A stretch of DNA of 64,000 nt from an uncultured Saprospiraceae bacterium (GCA_937981555.1 CALJOK010000026.1:62001-126000), one strand, 5' to 3'; counted from the first letter of the stretch, positions 49,184-59,438 are shown. Notes: generated from the letters alone by a model not told the origin. A program made the numbers and translations.

Positions 49184-51472
49184 TTAGCTTTTGACCAACA
49201 AATTTCCTGTCGGAGACAAGAGAGGATCAACGCTCTTTCCTTTTTTCATCGTAAATAAAATTGGAAAAATGACTAGCGTATTGAAATAAATTAAGAGCAT
49301 CGAGAATGCTAATAACCAACCAAAATGTTGTACTGGAAGAAATCCAGAAAACGATAAAACACTAAAGCCGATGATGTTAGAAATCGCATCATACGAGATA
49401 GCATTTCCTGTATTTTTACAAGTGTTAAACAAAGCTGTTTCGACACCTTCTTCTTTATTTTTATAAAAAGAAATTAAATAATGCACCGAGAAGTCAATTC
49501 CAATTCCAACGATCATCGCCGTCAAAAGTGAAGTACTAATTCCTAATCGCATACCCATCAACCCCATAAATCCGAATACCATGATTAATGAAACCAAGAT
49601 CGGGATGATCGTAAAAATTCCTTTCTTTACCGATCTAAAAATGATAAATGTAGTGAGGAGTAAAATGATCAAAGCCAAAATAATATTTTGGATTTTACCG
49701 CTTACAATATATTTCCCTAAAGAGATTCGGTGCATAACATCTCCACCAAACTTTATATCTGCACGCTCTTTAAAATTTTCAGCAAACAATCCATCAATAG
49801 CTTGCCAAGTAGCTTCGTGAACTTCGGGACTAGAAGAAGTTAAAAATATTTGCAAATGCGCTTTTTCATAATCTTCATCATATAACATTCCCGCCTCACC
49901 AGGTGTAGCAGACAATTCGTACATCATCAAATACTGCGCAATTTTTTCGTTATTCAAAACTGACTTGGGAGAATCCGTATCCAAATTTTTAGCAATATGC
50001 TCCACTACTTTGGTGTAAGAGTGAATTCCGCCAACTGATGCTAACGAGGCTATTTCATTTTCAAAATTGGTCATTTTCTGAAAAAATTCTTCTTCCTTGA
50101 TATTATCAAAATCAGTCGCATCTACCATCACATCCATCACTCTTACTCCATCTAGTTTATCATTAAATGCGGTAGCGGCAATTCGACCTTCGTGACTCTT
50201 TGGAAAAAATTTCATGTAGTTATCACCTACTTGAATATTTCCAGCTTGCCAAATTGCTAACCCTGCAATCACCAAGTAACCAACCATGATTGGCTTGCGA
50301 TAACTCAACGTCAAAGCGGTAATTTTTTGAGTAAAAAGGTTAATCGTGTTTTTTAATCCATGATGCTTTTCCTTTGGTTTTTTGATCAGTTGACAAAGGC
50401 TTGGCAACAAAAACAAACAGATAAAAGTAGCATAAGCAAATCCGAATGCTCCAATGATTCCGAATTCTTTCAACGATTGAATTTTAAAAATCAAAAGACT
50501 CAAAGACCCCAAAGACGAGGTCACTCCTGTAATCAAAATCGGAGAAGCAATCTTATTTAAGGTAGCTTCAATCAGTTTTTCCTTGGAGTCATATTCATCA
50601 GACAATTGATAAAAAGCATGCATATAATGAATGCCATAAGAAGAGGCAACCGCAATCATAATTACGGGCAATGCATTAGAAACTACCGTAATTGGTAATC
50701 CTAAGTATCCCATCGTTCCCATCGTCCAAACGATACTCATCAAGACCATCGTAATCGGAAGAAATACTCCTGCTGCTGTTCTAAAGCAAAGGAAAAAACC
50801 TATAAAAATTAATACAATTGCAATCGGAATAAATTTTCGAGAATCACCGCTGATGCCTTGCTGAACATCTTCTACTAAAATAGGTGCTCCTGTGATATGA
50901 ATTTTTCCAGCAGCTTTAAAATCATTTTTTATCGCCAACAGAGCATCATATACTTCACCACCAACGAAACCATCGTCCAAGGGAGCTGCGATTACGGTAA
51001 GCGTTCCATCTTCACTCACTAGACTTCCTGAAATCATTTCATTTTGGGCAATGTCTTTTTTTAATTGTGTCCATCCTGCAGGTGAATTTGGAATAGGATC
51101 CAGAAAGCCTTCTGAAGTCAATCCCCAATCTCTATTGCTAACATTCTCCAGCGTAGCTAAACTTTTCACTTCATCGACTAATACAAAAGGAACTTCTTTT
51201 AGTGCTTCTGTTAATTGAATGATACTCTCAGCTGCTGCTTCAGAATAAATACTCTCGGTTTCTAAACCGATCATAACCATGCTTCGATCTCCAAAAACTT
51301 CCTTGACTGCATCAATATTTTTATTGATCAAGTCATCGGTTGGTAGTTCTCCGTCAAAACTATTTTTTTGATAAAGGGAACGCATTCCATTTCCTAGGAG
51401 GCAGGTAATAATGAGAAAAATGAATAAACTAATCTTAGGATTAGTGTAACTGTTTTTTAATAAAGTATGCAT
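49184..51472 (-). CDS. RND/MMPL-family transporter
   Basis: 762 residues. Duplicated architecture: one membrane helix, a large periplasmic domain, five helices, then the same again. Helices include ISLFIFLIITCLLGNGM, FIPIAIVLIFIGFFLCF, VFLPITMVLMSIVWTMGTMGYLGLP, IILALIILLLTTFIIF and TAMIVGIGIDFSVHYLISFY. The motif GIGIDFSVHYL in the second half and ASSYGIHYMHAF in the first are typical of the MMPL/HpnN branch, which moves lipids using the proton gradient. It heads the operon; 124 nt separates it from the LolA-like gene. Confidence 0.92.
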   Translation of the reverse strand: MHTLLKNSYTNPKISLFIFLIITCLLGNGMRSLYQKNSFDGELPTDDLINKNIDAVKEVFGDRSMVMIGLETESIYSEAAAESIIQLTEALKEVPFVLVDEVKSLATLENVSNRDWGLTSEGFLDPIPNSPAGWTQLKKDIAQNEMISGSLVSEDGTLTVIAAPLDDGFVGGEVYDALLAIKNDFKAAGKIHITGAPILVEDVQQGISGDSRKFIPIAIVLIFIGFFLCFRTAAGVFLPITMVLMSIVWTMGTMGYLGLPITVVSNALPVIMIAVASSYGIHYMHAFYQLSDEYDSKEKLIEATLNKIASPILITGVTSSLGSLSLLIFKIQSLKEFGIIGAFGFAYATFICLFLLPSLCQLIKKPKEKHHGLKNTINLFTQKITALTLSYRKPIMVGYLVIAGLAIWQAGNIQVGDNYMKFFPKSHEGRIAATAFNDKLDGVRVMDVMVDATDFDNIKEEEFFQKMTNFENEIASLASVGGIHSYTKVVEHIAKNLDTDSPKSVLNNEKIAQYLMMYELSATPGEAGMLYDEDYEKAHLQIFLTSSSPEVHEATWQAIDGLFAENFKERADIKFGGDVMHRISLGKYIVSGKIQNIILALIILLLTTFIIFRSVKKGIFTIIPILVSLIMVFGFMGLMGMRLGISTSLLTAMIVGIGIDFSVHYLISFYKNKEEGVETALFNTCKNTGNAISYDAISNIIGFSVLSFSGFLPVQHFGWLLAFSMLLIYFNTLVIFPILFTMKKGKSVDPLLSPTGNLLVKS

Positions 51473-51957
51473 TAATATTTAGTTTTTTGAGGCAACGTAG
51501 TGTTGTTTTTATTCCAGAGGATAGAATAAAGGCACATCTATGTTTTCTCAATTAGTGATGTTTTTCTTATTGATAATTAGAAAAACAAAAAGGTTAACAT
51601 GAGAAATAACTTTTTTTTAGAAAATGATTTTTGGAGTTAAACTGAAAGAATAGTTTTGAGATATAACTGTTTATTATGATGTGACAAACTTAGGGTATGA
51701 TGGGTGTTTTAGCGTCCGAATTAAATAATCTGGAAGTCCTGATCTACGAATTCGGACAAAAACAAGGGTTTTTGGACAAAAAATGAGAGATTTTTCATAT
51801 TCATAAAAGTCTAAAAATGTGAATTATTAAATATGTAAAACTTAGATAGGTTGGTAAATTTGAATTATTGATAAGCATTCTTACAAATATTTTCTACTAC
51901 CAAGATGACACAGAGTCGCCTTGGGAGTATTCTTTTTTGATAAATATCTGGATAGAT
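51473..51957. other. Gap of about 485 bases between two leftward genes
   Basis: The upstream region of the RND operon and the 3' flank of the TPR-CHAT gene. Apart from the palindrome 51705-51768 I see small A/T hairpins (TTTTTCTTAT/ATAATTAGAAAAA near 51562-51590) and no coding frame. Confidence 0.6.
51705..51768. repeat. Palindrome with GTCCGAATT arms
   Basis: Exact 9-bp arms GTCCGAATT (51714-51722) and AATTCGGAC (51749-51757) with a 26-nt spacer. Looser pairing outside, TTTTAGC with ACAAAAAC, extends it to ~51705-51768. It may be an operator or a repetitive palindrome. Confidence 0.65.
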
Positions 51958-54900
51958 TTATACTTGACGAGATTTATTGAAGCAACTAAAAAATAGTCCG
52001 ATGACTAAAAATAACCCAATTCCCCATTTCCAATAATTAGAAGAAGTGACTGTAATTTTTTCCATATCTCCTGCTGCAACAAAACCTGCCCAATAGAAAG
52101 GGTGTTTCTGTTCAGTAGTCATGGTCTGATCAAGGTAAGCTAATTTTGCGCGTCGCAACGCACTATCTTTGGTATCGCCTTCTTTTAAAAATTGATAAAA
52201 AGAAGACATGATTTTAGAGGTCGCATCATCAGGGACTTTCCATAAACTCATCACAGTACTCGGCACACCTGCATATCGAAAAGCCCTCGATAAACTCATG
52301 ATCCCCTCCCCTTTTTTGATTTTTCCAAATCCTGTATTGCACGCACTTAAAACTGCTAAGTCTGCATTCAATTGAAGGTTATGTAATTCCGCAGCAGTGA
52401 GAATTCCATCATGAAGCGTGTCATACTGAGTATTAAAAATAAAATGAGAATACATTGGATTGACATCATCTAGATCAGCGTGCATCGATAAATGGAGTAA
52501 TTTATAATCTTTAGCACTTTGTCGAAATTGAGCTTCAGTAACTGAATTTCCAGTAAAAGCATCACCGCCAAATAATTCGGCAATCAACTCTGCTTCTCTT
52601 TTCGCACCAGGTAATTCAGATATATTTTTGCCAGATCTAGTGCTAATTGCGGCAGCAATATATTGATTATCATTTTGATATTGAGGGGCGAAGGTGGCGA
52701 TTGGTTTATCCGCATGGTGAAAAGAATTTACTTTTTGAGCCATCAATAAATGAGCAGCGTAAGCATAACTAATGTCAAATTTCTCAATTAACATCTTTGC
52801 ATTTTCATTAGGAACAGGCAAAGTTTCAAAAGGTAAATATCCCAACCAAATATCAGGAATGATCGTTATTTTTTCAATCGAATTATTTTCTCCAAATCGT
52901 TCAAAAGATTTTTTTAATAAAATATCAGCGATGAATTCACCTTTTGATTTTTCAAAATTTGAGGAAGGAGAAGCTAAGTTTTCACAATAGTCTAGCAGTT
53001 GATTTTTAAAATGGGAAGGGAGATCAACTTTATCAAAAAATTGTTGCTGGTCAATAAATGTAAAAACATAAAGATTTGAATCAGTCAAAAAATATTCAAT
53101 TGTCGCGAAGTTTTGATTTGATAAATGTTGACTAATATTTGATAAATCAGCTAGCTTATCGATTTCTTTTGAAAAAGATTTTAAGTGTGAATTCAGCGTA
53201 TCTTGAAAAGCGAAGTAAGCATTTTTATAGTCGAATATTTTTTGATTAAATTCTTGAATTAAAGAATCATTAGGTTCTTTTTTAGTTAACTGCTTATGAT
53301 GTAGTTTTTCATATAATTCTAAATTCCCTCTCAGATATTGTTCCCGTTCTAAAATAGCTGGATCGATATCAGCTAATGTAGTTGCTCGCTTTTTTTCAAA
53401 AGCTTCCATCAAAATTAAACTCTTCGTTTTTTCTGCAATTTGAAAAGCTCTGATGACGTATTGTGTATCTTCCGTTTTATCATACAATTCTTTTAGGTTC
53501 GCAATAGTTTTAGCGATGACCTCAAATTGTTTTTCCAACACAAATTGACGAGAATTTTCTGTTCTAAAATTTCCTCTTAGTTGAAATAAAATGCTGGTAG
53601 CCAATTCATATTGCACGACCGATTTTTCTAAATCTACTATATTTTTATTTTTAAAAAATAAAGCATCGTAAGCTTTAGCCTTAGTTTTGATCAAATTTAT
53701 CATTGGCAGATAAAGACTAATATCACTTAGCGCAGCCATATTTTTTTCATCAAAATTCAATTCCTGGAGTGTAGAATCCAACAGAGTCAAAGCTGCCAAT
53801 TCTTGATTTTGTTGAATAAGTACATCTCCAATCATCGCTATCCAATCATATTGAATTGGATTTTTCAGATTGTTTTCACGAGCATGTTCAAGCGCTTTAT
53901 TCATGGTGAGTAATGCTTGTTTCAACTCACCTTTTTTATGATAGACACCCGCTTTACTCGCTTTGATATTTGCGATGTAGGGATGGCTAGGATTTTTTGC
54001 TTTTGAGTAATTTCCAATAGCCTCATCAAAATATTTTAATGCCAAATCATAGTTTCCATCCATTCGTTCAACCTCTCCTAAATGAGCCAATCCACGACCA
54101 ATATAACTATGCGGTTTTTTAAAAAAACCTTTATACATCGTTAGTGCTTTCAAAATATTTTTCCTTGCTTTCGGATAGTCTTCCATGTAGCGATAACATG
54201 ATCCGATGTTCATATAATTAGTGGCAATATTTGGCGGGTAAGGTTCTTTATTTTTAATCATCATCGCCAATGCTTTTTGGTAATGAGTTAAGGTTCGATC
54301 ATAATCTCCCCAATTCCGATAGACGATTCCTTGTCCAACATAACATCTAGGAATCACTCTAGTGTTATCGATTTGCTCATATATTTTGATTGCTCTATCG
54401 TAATATTTCAAGGCTTTATTAAAAGCACCAAGGCTCAAAAAAGCATTACCCAAATTATAGGTAACGTCGCCAGTTACTTCATAAAGTAGATTATTTGCTT
54501 GATGGATTTCTAACGTTTTTTCAAAAGCTTGAATGGCTTGTATTTCTTTTCCAATCAATTTGTAGGCAGTCCCAAGGCTGATGTATAACTCTGAAAATAA
54601 TTTTGGTGGAATGGCTGAGTTGACTTCGCAAATCGCCAATCCCTTGTTTGCGAAATTGATGGCTTCTTGATAATTTCCCTTTTTCCTTTCTATCATTCCT
54701 AGCGTGTACCATGCTCTAGCTAAGGCAACATTATCATCCTTAAGGTGAGGTTGTGTAAGATTAATTCCTTCATTTATTTTGTTACTTGCGATATCATAAT
54801 TCCCCAATTTTCTTTCCGCATTTCCTAAGTAACTATATGCATTTAGAAATTGCTCATAGTCAATATCCTTTAGTTGTTCGTTAATTTCTATCGCTTTGAT

Positions 54901-55173
54901 TAATTCAAGAATAGCTAATTCTTTCTCCCCTGCTTTGAGTAAAACTTTACCTTTTAGGAAATAAAAAGTGGCAGCATCTTTATTGATTTTATCATTGATA
55001 AAACTAGCAGCTAACTCACAGTCTTGCAAAATAGTCGAAACATTAAAGGTATCGTTGTTTTCAATCCCTTTTTCAATTCTTTCCAAAATCCGACTTAAAT
55101 CAGAATTGGAAGATTGTGCATTGAAGATTTGAATACAAAAAATGCTAAGGAATATGCCAAGTATTATTCTCAT
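51958..55173 (-). CDS. TPR-CHAT (caspase-like) protein, membrane-anchored
   Basis: 1071 residues. A signal peptide (MRIILGIFLSIFCIQIFNAQ) is followed by 10 or more tetratricopeptide repeats (~60-480, for example LGMIERKKGNYQEAINFANKGL and YNLGNAFLSLGAFNKALKYYDRAIKIYEQ) and a helical linker (~500-730). The CHAT domain (~760-1035) has catalytic His898 in LLHLSMHADLDD and Cys945 in LAVLSACNTGFGKI. A membrane helix (~1045-1065) sits near the end. CHAT domains are caspase-related cysteine peptidases. The protein is predicted to face the periplasm, with TPRs binding partners. It is divergent from an ECF sigma factor gene. Confidence 0.92.
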   Translation of the reverse strand: MRIILGIFLSIFCIQIFNAQSSNSDLSRILERIEKGIENNDTFNVSTILQDCELAASFINDKINKDAATFYFLKGKVLLKAGEKELAILELIKAIEINEQLKDIDYEQFLNAYSYLGNAERKLGNYDIASNKINEGINLTQPHLKDDNVALARAWYTLGMIERKKGNYQEAINFANKGLAICEVNSAIPPKLFSELYISLGTAYKLIGKEIQAIQAFEKTLEIHQANNLLYEVTGDVTYNLGNAFLSLGAFNKALKYYDRAIKIYEQIDNTRVIPRCYVGQGIVYRNWGDYDRTLTHYQKALAMMIKNKEPYPPNIATNYMNIGSCYRYMEDYPKARKNILKALTMYKGFFKKPHSYIGRGLAHLGEVERMDGNYDLALKYFDEAIGNYSKAKNPSHPYIANIKASKAGVYHKKGELKQALLTMNKALEHARENNLKNPIQYDWIAMIGDVLIQQNQELAALTLLDSTLQELNFDEKNMAALSDISLYLPMINLIKTKAKAYDALFFKNKNIVDLEKSVVQYELATSILFQLRGNFRTENSRQFVLEKQFEVIAKTIANLKELYDKTEDTQYVIRAFQIAEKTKSLILMEAFEKKRATTLADIDPAILEREQYLRGNLELYEKLHHKQLTKKEPNDSLIQEFNQKIFDYKNAYFAFQDTLNSHLKSFSKEIDKLADLSNISQHLSNQNFATIEYFLTDSNLYVFTFIDQQQFFDKVDLPSHFKNQLLDYCENLASPSSNFEKSKGEFIADILLKKSFERFGENNSIEKITIIPDIWLGYLPFETLPVPNENAKMLIEKFDISYAYAAHLLMAQKVNSFHHADKPIATFAPQYQNDNQYIAAAISTRSGKNISELPGAKREAELIAELFGGDAFTGNSVTEAQFRQSAKDYKLLHLSMHADLDDVNPMYSHFIFNTQYDTLHDGILTAAELHNLQLNADLAVLSACNTGFGKIKKGEGIMSLSRAFRYAGVPSTVMSLWKVPDDATSKIMSSFYQFLKEGDTKDSALRRAKLAYLDQTMTTEQKHPFYWAGFVAAGDMEKITVTSSNYWKWGIGLFLVIGLFFSCFNKSRQV

Positions 55174-55412
55174 TAATTATTTCCAGTTTGGTGATATTTT
55201 ATATCATCTGTTCTCATTCTAAAATAATCTCTTTTTTTTATTTTGCCTTGAAAAGCAAATCATATCGTAAAACATCAGTAATTTATATTTCTAACGTAGA
55301 ATAGGTTAACCAAGGTTGCCGTTTTTTTTATATTTTGTGTTTTTATATCTTTTTTTAATATTTCCGATTATTTTATTTTTTAATGTTAACCTTTTCTTTT
55401 TGAAAATTATCA

Positions 55413-55982
55413 ATGAAGGAAGATTCAATTAAAAACTCACAACAGTTATTGAGCAGGATTCAAGAGGAAGGAATGTCTGCCTTGGAAGATGTCTACCGAA
55501 AGTATCGAGAGGATTTTCTGCATTTTGCACTTCGGTATGGATTGTCAGAATCCGAATGTTTGGATGCCTACCAAGATGTAATGATTGCATTTTATGAAAA
55601 TGTAAAAGAGGGAAAATTGACCACATTAACAAGTAGTTTAAAAACATATTTATTTAGTATCGGAAAATATACTTTGCTCAATCAATTAAAAAATAAAAAA
55701 CGCATTGCTCCAACGGAAGCAATTTACCCTGAAATTGAAATTGCAGATAATCAATACTTTGAACAAATAGAATTGACACATCGCCAACAAATCATTGAAA
55801 AATCATTTCAGCAACTAGGTGAACAATGTCGCGAATTATTGACACTATTTTATTATCATCGCTACTCCATTGAAAATATAAAAACGACTATGGAATATAG
55901 TAATGATAATACCGTCAAAGCCACAAAATCTAGATGCATGAAATCATTAAAAACCATTTTAGAAAAAACGGAAATTTATTAA
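55413..55982 (+). CDS. ECF-type sigma-70 factor next to the TPR-CHAT gene
   Basis: 189 residues. Region 2: EDVYRKYREDFLHFALRYGLSESECLDAYQDVMIAFYENV, then YLFSIGKYTLLNQLKNKKR. Region 4: LGEQCRELLTLFYYHRYSIENIKTTMEYSNDNTVKATKSRCMKSLK. This resembles Bacteroidota ECF factors paired with membrane proteins that lack a zinc anti-sigma domain. It is transcribed away from the TPR-CHAT gene across a 239-nt gap that must hold both promoters. The membrane-TPR gene follows 39 nt later and is its likely regulator. Confidence 0.92.
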   Translation: MKEDSIKNSQQLLSRIQEEGMSALEDVYRKYREDFLHFALRYGLSESECLDAYQDVMIAFYENVKEGKLTTLTSSLKTYLFSIGKYTLLNQLKNKKRIAPTEAIYPEIEIADNQYFEQIELTHRQQIIEKSFQQLGEQCRELLTLFYYHRYSIENIKTTMEYSNDNTVKATKSRCMKSLKTILEKTEIY

Positions 55983-56021
55983 TTTAGAAATTTATTTTTT
56001 TCTAAAAATATCACCTAGCCG

Positions 56022-56768
56022 ATGTCATTAAAAGAGACTGATCATAACCTTATAGATAAATACCTTCGAAATCAATTGGACGCGAAGGAAGAAGAATTGT
56101 TTGATACAAAACAAAAAGATCATGATTTTCAAAAGGAACTAAATTTAAGAAAAAACAGTCTTCCTGTTTTTAAGAAAAATGGACGCGAAGCATTAAAAAA
56201 TAAATTACAAATCTTTGAAAAAAGTATTCAAGAAGAAAAACAAATCGTCCCAACTTCCACAGCTAAGGTAAAACCAATAAAGAACATCGTTTGGCTAGGA
56301 ATGGCAGCTACTTTATTATTGTTGATGGGATTATTTTGGTGGAACACTCAATCGGTCAACTCTGACGAATTGTTCGCTCAACATTTTAAACCTTATCCAA
56401 ATATTATTACTCCAATTGTAAAAAGTCAAACGCCTTCCGTTACGGAATATGAACTAGCTTTTCAAAAATATGAGCAAGGGAAATATCAAGATGCTATTCC
56501 TTTGTTGGAAAAAATTGAGACGGAAGAAGGAAAGTTTTATTTGGCCATTTCTCATTTGGGAAATGAGCAGGAGGAACGAGCAATTTCTATTTTGGATGAG
56601 TTGACAAAAGAATCTTCTGATCGTTTTCATGAAGCTAGTCAATGGTATTTAGCCTTGGCATATCTAAAATCTGATCAACCAAAAGAGGCCAATAATATTT
56701 TGGAGCTGATCATCAAAAACCCAAAACATAATTTTCATTCTCAAGCTAAAAATTTATTCAAGAATTAA
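56022..56768 (+). CDS. Single-pass membrane protein with TPR-like periplasmic domain (putative anti-sigma)
   Basis: 248 residues. A cytoplasmic part, 1-87 (MSLKETDHNLIDKYLRNQLDAKEEELFDTK), has the start seen in many Bacteroidota anti-sigma-like proteins but no zinc motif. One membrane helix (88-107, NIVWLGMAATLLLLMGLFWW) precedes a periplasmic helical region with two or three TPR-like repeats (~140-248, YELAFQKYEQGKYQDAIPLLEKIE, YLALAYLKSDQPKEANNILELI). Position after the sigma gene (39 nt) fits an anti-sigma role. Its TPR region could contact the TPR-CHAT protein (inference). Its stop is 1 nt from the convergent antiporter's stop. Confidence 0.8.
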   Translation: MSLKETDHNLIDKYLRNQLDAKEEELFDTKQKDHDFQKELNLRKNSLPVFKKNGREALKNKLQIFEKSIQEEKQIVPTSTAKVKPIKNIVWLGMAATLLLLMGLFWWNTQSVNSDELFAQHFKPYPNIITPIVKSQTPSVTEYELAFQKYEQGKYQDAIPLLEKIETEEGKFYLAISHLGNEQEERAISILDELTKESSDRFHEASQWYLALAYLKSDQPKEANNILELIIKNPKHNFHSQAKNLFKN

Positions 56769-56769
56769 A

Positions 56770-57948
56770 TTAAGTTTTTGGCGACTTATCTCTCCCTACC
56801 ATTCGCTTCGTCATCGCTATCCAAAATGGACTAATCAACAACGTCAACGAAATTACAATAATCGTTAATTGGTAAGTATAATCAGAAATAATTTTCGAGG
56901 CAAGCGCACTCGCAACTAAGACAAAACTCAACTCTCCTACTTGTGCTAACAATGCTCCTCCGTAAATACTATTCTTCCAATTCCTCCCAAAATAGTGCAA
57001 CACCAAAGTATTGATCAAATGATTGGTTAAATAAACCGTTAAGATTACTAGGCTTACCGTTTTCCAATTTTCTATTAAAAAATTCAAATCAATCAACATT
57101 CCAATCGAAACAAAAAACAAAGCAACAAACATCACTCGTAAAGAATGCAAACTATCATGAAACCATTCTGTCGAACGAGCAGCATGAATTACCATCCCTC
57201 CGACAAAGGCACCTAAGGCTGCGGACAATCCAAAAAAAGAAGTAATAATCGCTCCTCCAAAACAAACTACTAAAGCTACAAATACTTGCAATTCATGATC
57301 TTTTTCCACTTGCTCACTAAATGGAATTTTAAATTCTTTTTTGCGCCAAATCCAGACAATCGTTGCGATGATTAATGCACCTCCTACAATTTGTAGAATG
57401 CTTTCTTCGACACTTGGGACATGTCCACCCAAATAATTAGTAGCAATCAACATGGGAACAATTAAAATATCCTGCATCAACAAAACGCTTAAAACATTCT
57501 TCCCGATGGCCGTTGATATTTCTCCGCTGTCTTGCAATAGTTTAATAATTACTGCCGAACTACTCAAACTTATCACAAACCCCATCGTGATAATCCGATT
57601 AGATTGCCACCCTAAAAACCAACCAAGTATTCCTACCAAAGCCACACTCGCAATGATTTGAACAACCGTTCCAATGATCGCAACTTTCCAATTCTTCACC
57701 AAGTCGGGTAAACTTATTTCCATTCCGATAAAAAACAAAAGTAGGATCAAACCGATATCTCCCATCACCGTAATGAGTTCTTTATCGGTGATGATTTGAA
57801 AACCAAAATCTCCTAACAATACTCCTGCAAGAATATAAGCTACAATATATGGTTGCTTAAAATACCGCAGAATACTGCCCAAGATCACAATGATAATTCC
57901 CAAGATCACGAATCCATAAAGATTGGGATTGACAGCTGCTAGTAACAT
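56770..57948 (-). CDS. Kef-type cation:proton antiporter (CPA2)
   Basis: 392 residues, about 11-12 membrane helices, no C-terminal TrkA-N domain. Conserved segments: LRYFKQPYIVAYILAGVLLGDFG, LLLLFFIGMEISLPDL, FVISLSSSAVIIKLLQD, LLMQDILIVPML and FFGLSAALGAFVGGMVI. It exchanges Na+ or K+ for H+ at the inner membrane. It is on the same strand as and 39 nt downstream of the TolC gene, so it may be read as the last gene of the export operon. Confidence 0.9.
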   Translation of the reverse strand: MLLAAVNPNLYGFVILGIIIVILGSILRYFKQPYIVAYILAGVLLGDFGFQIITDKELITVMGDIGLILLLFFIGMEISLPDLVKNWKVAIIGTVVQIIASVALVGILGWFLGWQSNRIITMGFVISLSSSAVIIKLLQDSGEISTAIGKNVLSVLLMQDILIVPMLIATNYLGGHVPSVEESILQIVGGALIIATIVWIWRKKEFKIPFSEQVEKDHELQVFVALVVCFGGAIITSFFGLSAALGAFVGGMVIHAARSTEWFHDSLHSLRVMFVALFFVSIGMLIDLNFLIENWKTVSLVILTVYLTNHLINTLVLHYFGRNWKNSIYGGALLAQVGELSFVLVASALASKIISDYTYQLTIIVISLTLLISPFWIAMTKRMVGRDKSPKT

Positions 57949-57987
57949 TCTTTTTATTTTTGTTGATGTAGTTGTTTACAATATCTA

Positions 57988-59403
57988 CTATTGAAGTTGA
58001 CCTTTGGCTCCTCTTAATTTCCATTTGAGTTTTTGAAATTCTGTTTGGAGTTTATTCAATTTCATTTGAGCATCAATTAATTTTTGTTCCCGACTATTCA
58101 GCAAAAATATAGAACTTTCACCAATTCTAAATTTTTCAAATTCTGCCTCCAGTAGAATTTCATAATTCCCCACCATACTTTCCAGCGTATTAATTTGTCC
58201 AAAGGTAGTTTCTAATTGCTGGAAAGTCGCAATGATTTTATTCGAAATTTTTAACTGCTTCTCCCCTAGTTTGTATTGATTTTCTAATTGTTCAATCCTA
58301 ACCAATTCCAATCCACCTCGTTCTTTTCTCAACAAAAGTGGATAACTAAATTTTAATCCCCATTTATAATTTTCCGTTACCAAATTATTAATCACCGCTT
58401 CGTTGGAATTATTATCTGTCCAATCAAATCCATTTCCTAAAAAGTTATAATTGAATCGAAGGTTCGGTTTGAATTGTTCTCGTTTAAGTCTTTCCTTGAT
58501 CTGGAGTTGTTGCTGTTTGATTAAAATACTTTGCAACTCAGGATGTGAGTCAGCAATGTTTTTTAAAAAATCAGGGTTTGGTTTTTCTTCTAAAAAATTC
58601 CAATCCGCATGTAAGTTTTCAGGTCGTAGATTTTCGGAAACTTCCAATGGTGTTAAATCTTCAAACCATAAAAAGTTAGATAACTTCAAAGTGGCATTCC
58701 GAAAATCAACTTGTGCTTGTGAATATTGTAATTCACGATTTTGAATTTGAATCAAAGACTCCAAAGTATCAATTGCAGGTTTGTCTCCTTGCTCAAAACT
58801 AGATTTGACTAATTCAAATCGGTCTTGAGCTAGGTTCAAAGAATTTTCATACACTTGGAGAATCTGATTTTGGTAAGCCCATTTCCAATATGTTTCAATC
58901 GCATTTAATAACAATTCATTTACAATTGTTCTACGAGTTGCCTCATTTCCATCTTGGAGTAATCGAGCTTGTTGTACTTGCGCTCTTCTTTGATCAAAAA
59001 CTAAACCTTGCAAAAGTGGAATTTCTACTCCAATTATTGCTTGACCATTTTTGGGTAATTTTCCTTCTGGATTTAAGAAGTCTCCATTCGACCACAAGTA
59101 AGCCATTTTTACATCGACTCCCCACCATGTTGGAATTTTTAAGCCAGCCTCTCCTATTCGAAAATAGTTTTTTTGATCAAAGGATTTATCTTCATAATCT
59201 CCAAACCACTTTGGATCAAACATGCCGCGAGCTTCTAGTAAACTTGCATCAGCTTTGTTTTCCAACAAGTTGGCTTGTTGCATCACAGGATGATAGACTC
59301 GTACCCACGTCAAGTATTTTTCCAAAGAAAAAACTTGTGTAGAATCTATTGTTTGGCCAAAAGCAGAGACTGATATTAATAGAAAAAAGAATATTCTAAT
59401 CAC
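57988..59403 (-). CDS. TolC-family outer-membrane channel protein
   Basis: 471 residues. A signal peptide (MIRIFFFLLISVSAFGQ) is followed by TolC/OEP-type helical repeats (LTWVRVYHPVMQQANLLENKADASLLEARG; AQDRFELVKSSFEQGDKPAIDTLESLIQIQNRELQYSQAQVDFRNATLKLSNFLW). The second half repeats the pattern (LENQYKLGEKQLKISNKII, KFRIGESSIFLLNSREQKLIDAQMKLNKL). It forms the outer-membrane exit duct. Downstream of HlyD by 35 nt, so part of the ABC-HlyD-TolC tripartite exporter. Confidence 0.92.
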   Translation of the reverse strand: MIRIFFFLLISVSAFGQTIDSTQVFSLEKYLTWVRVYHPVMQQANLLENKADASLLEARGMFDPKWFGDYEDKSFDQKNYFRIGEAGLKIPTWWGVDVKMAYLWSNGDFLNPEGKLPKNGQAIIGVEIPLLQGLVFDQRRAQVQQARLLQDGNEATRRTIVNELLLNAIETYWKWAYQNQILQVYENSLNLAQDRFELVKSSFEQGDKPAIDTLESLIQIQNRELQYSQAQVDFRNATLKLSNFLWFEDLTPLEVSENLRPENLHADWNFLEEKPNPDFLKNIADSHPELQSILIKQQQLQIKERLKREQFKPNLRFNYNFLGNGFDWTDNNSNEAVINNLVTENYKWGLKFSYPLLLRKERGGLELVRIEQLENQYKLGEKQLKISNKIIATFQQLETTFGQINTLESMVGNYEILLEAEFEKFRIGESSIFLLNSREQKLIDAQMKLNKLQTEFQKLKWKLRGAKGQLQ

Positions 59404-59438
59404 GTTTGTATATTGTTATTTTTCGATTAATTTATAAA

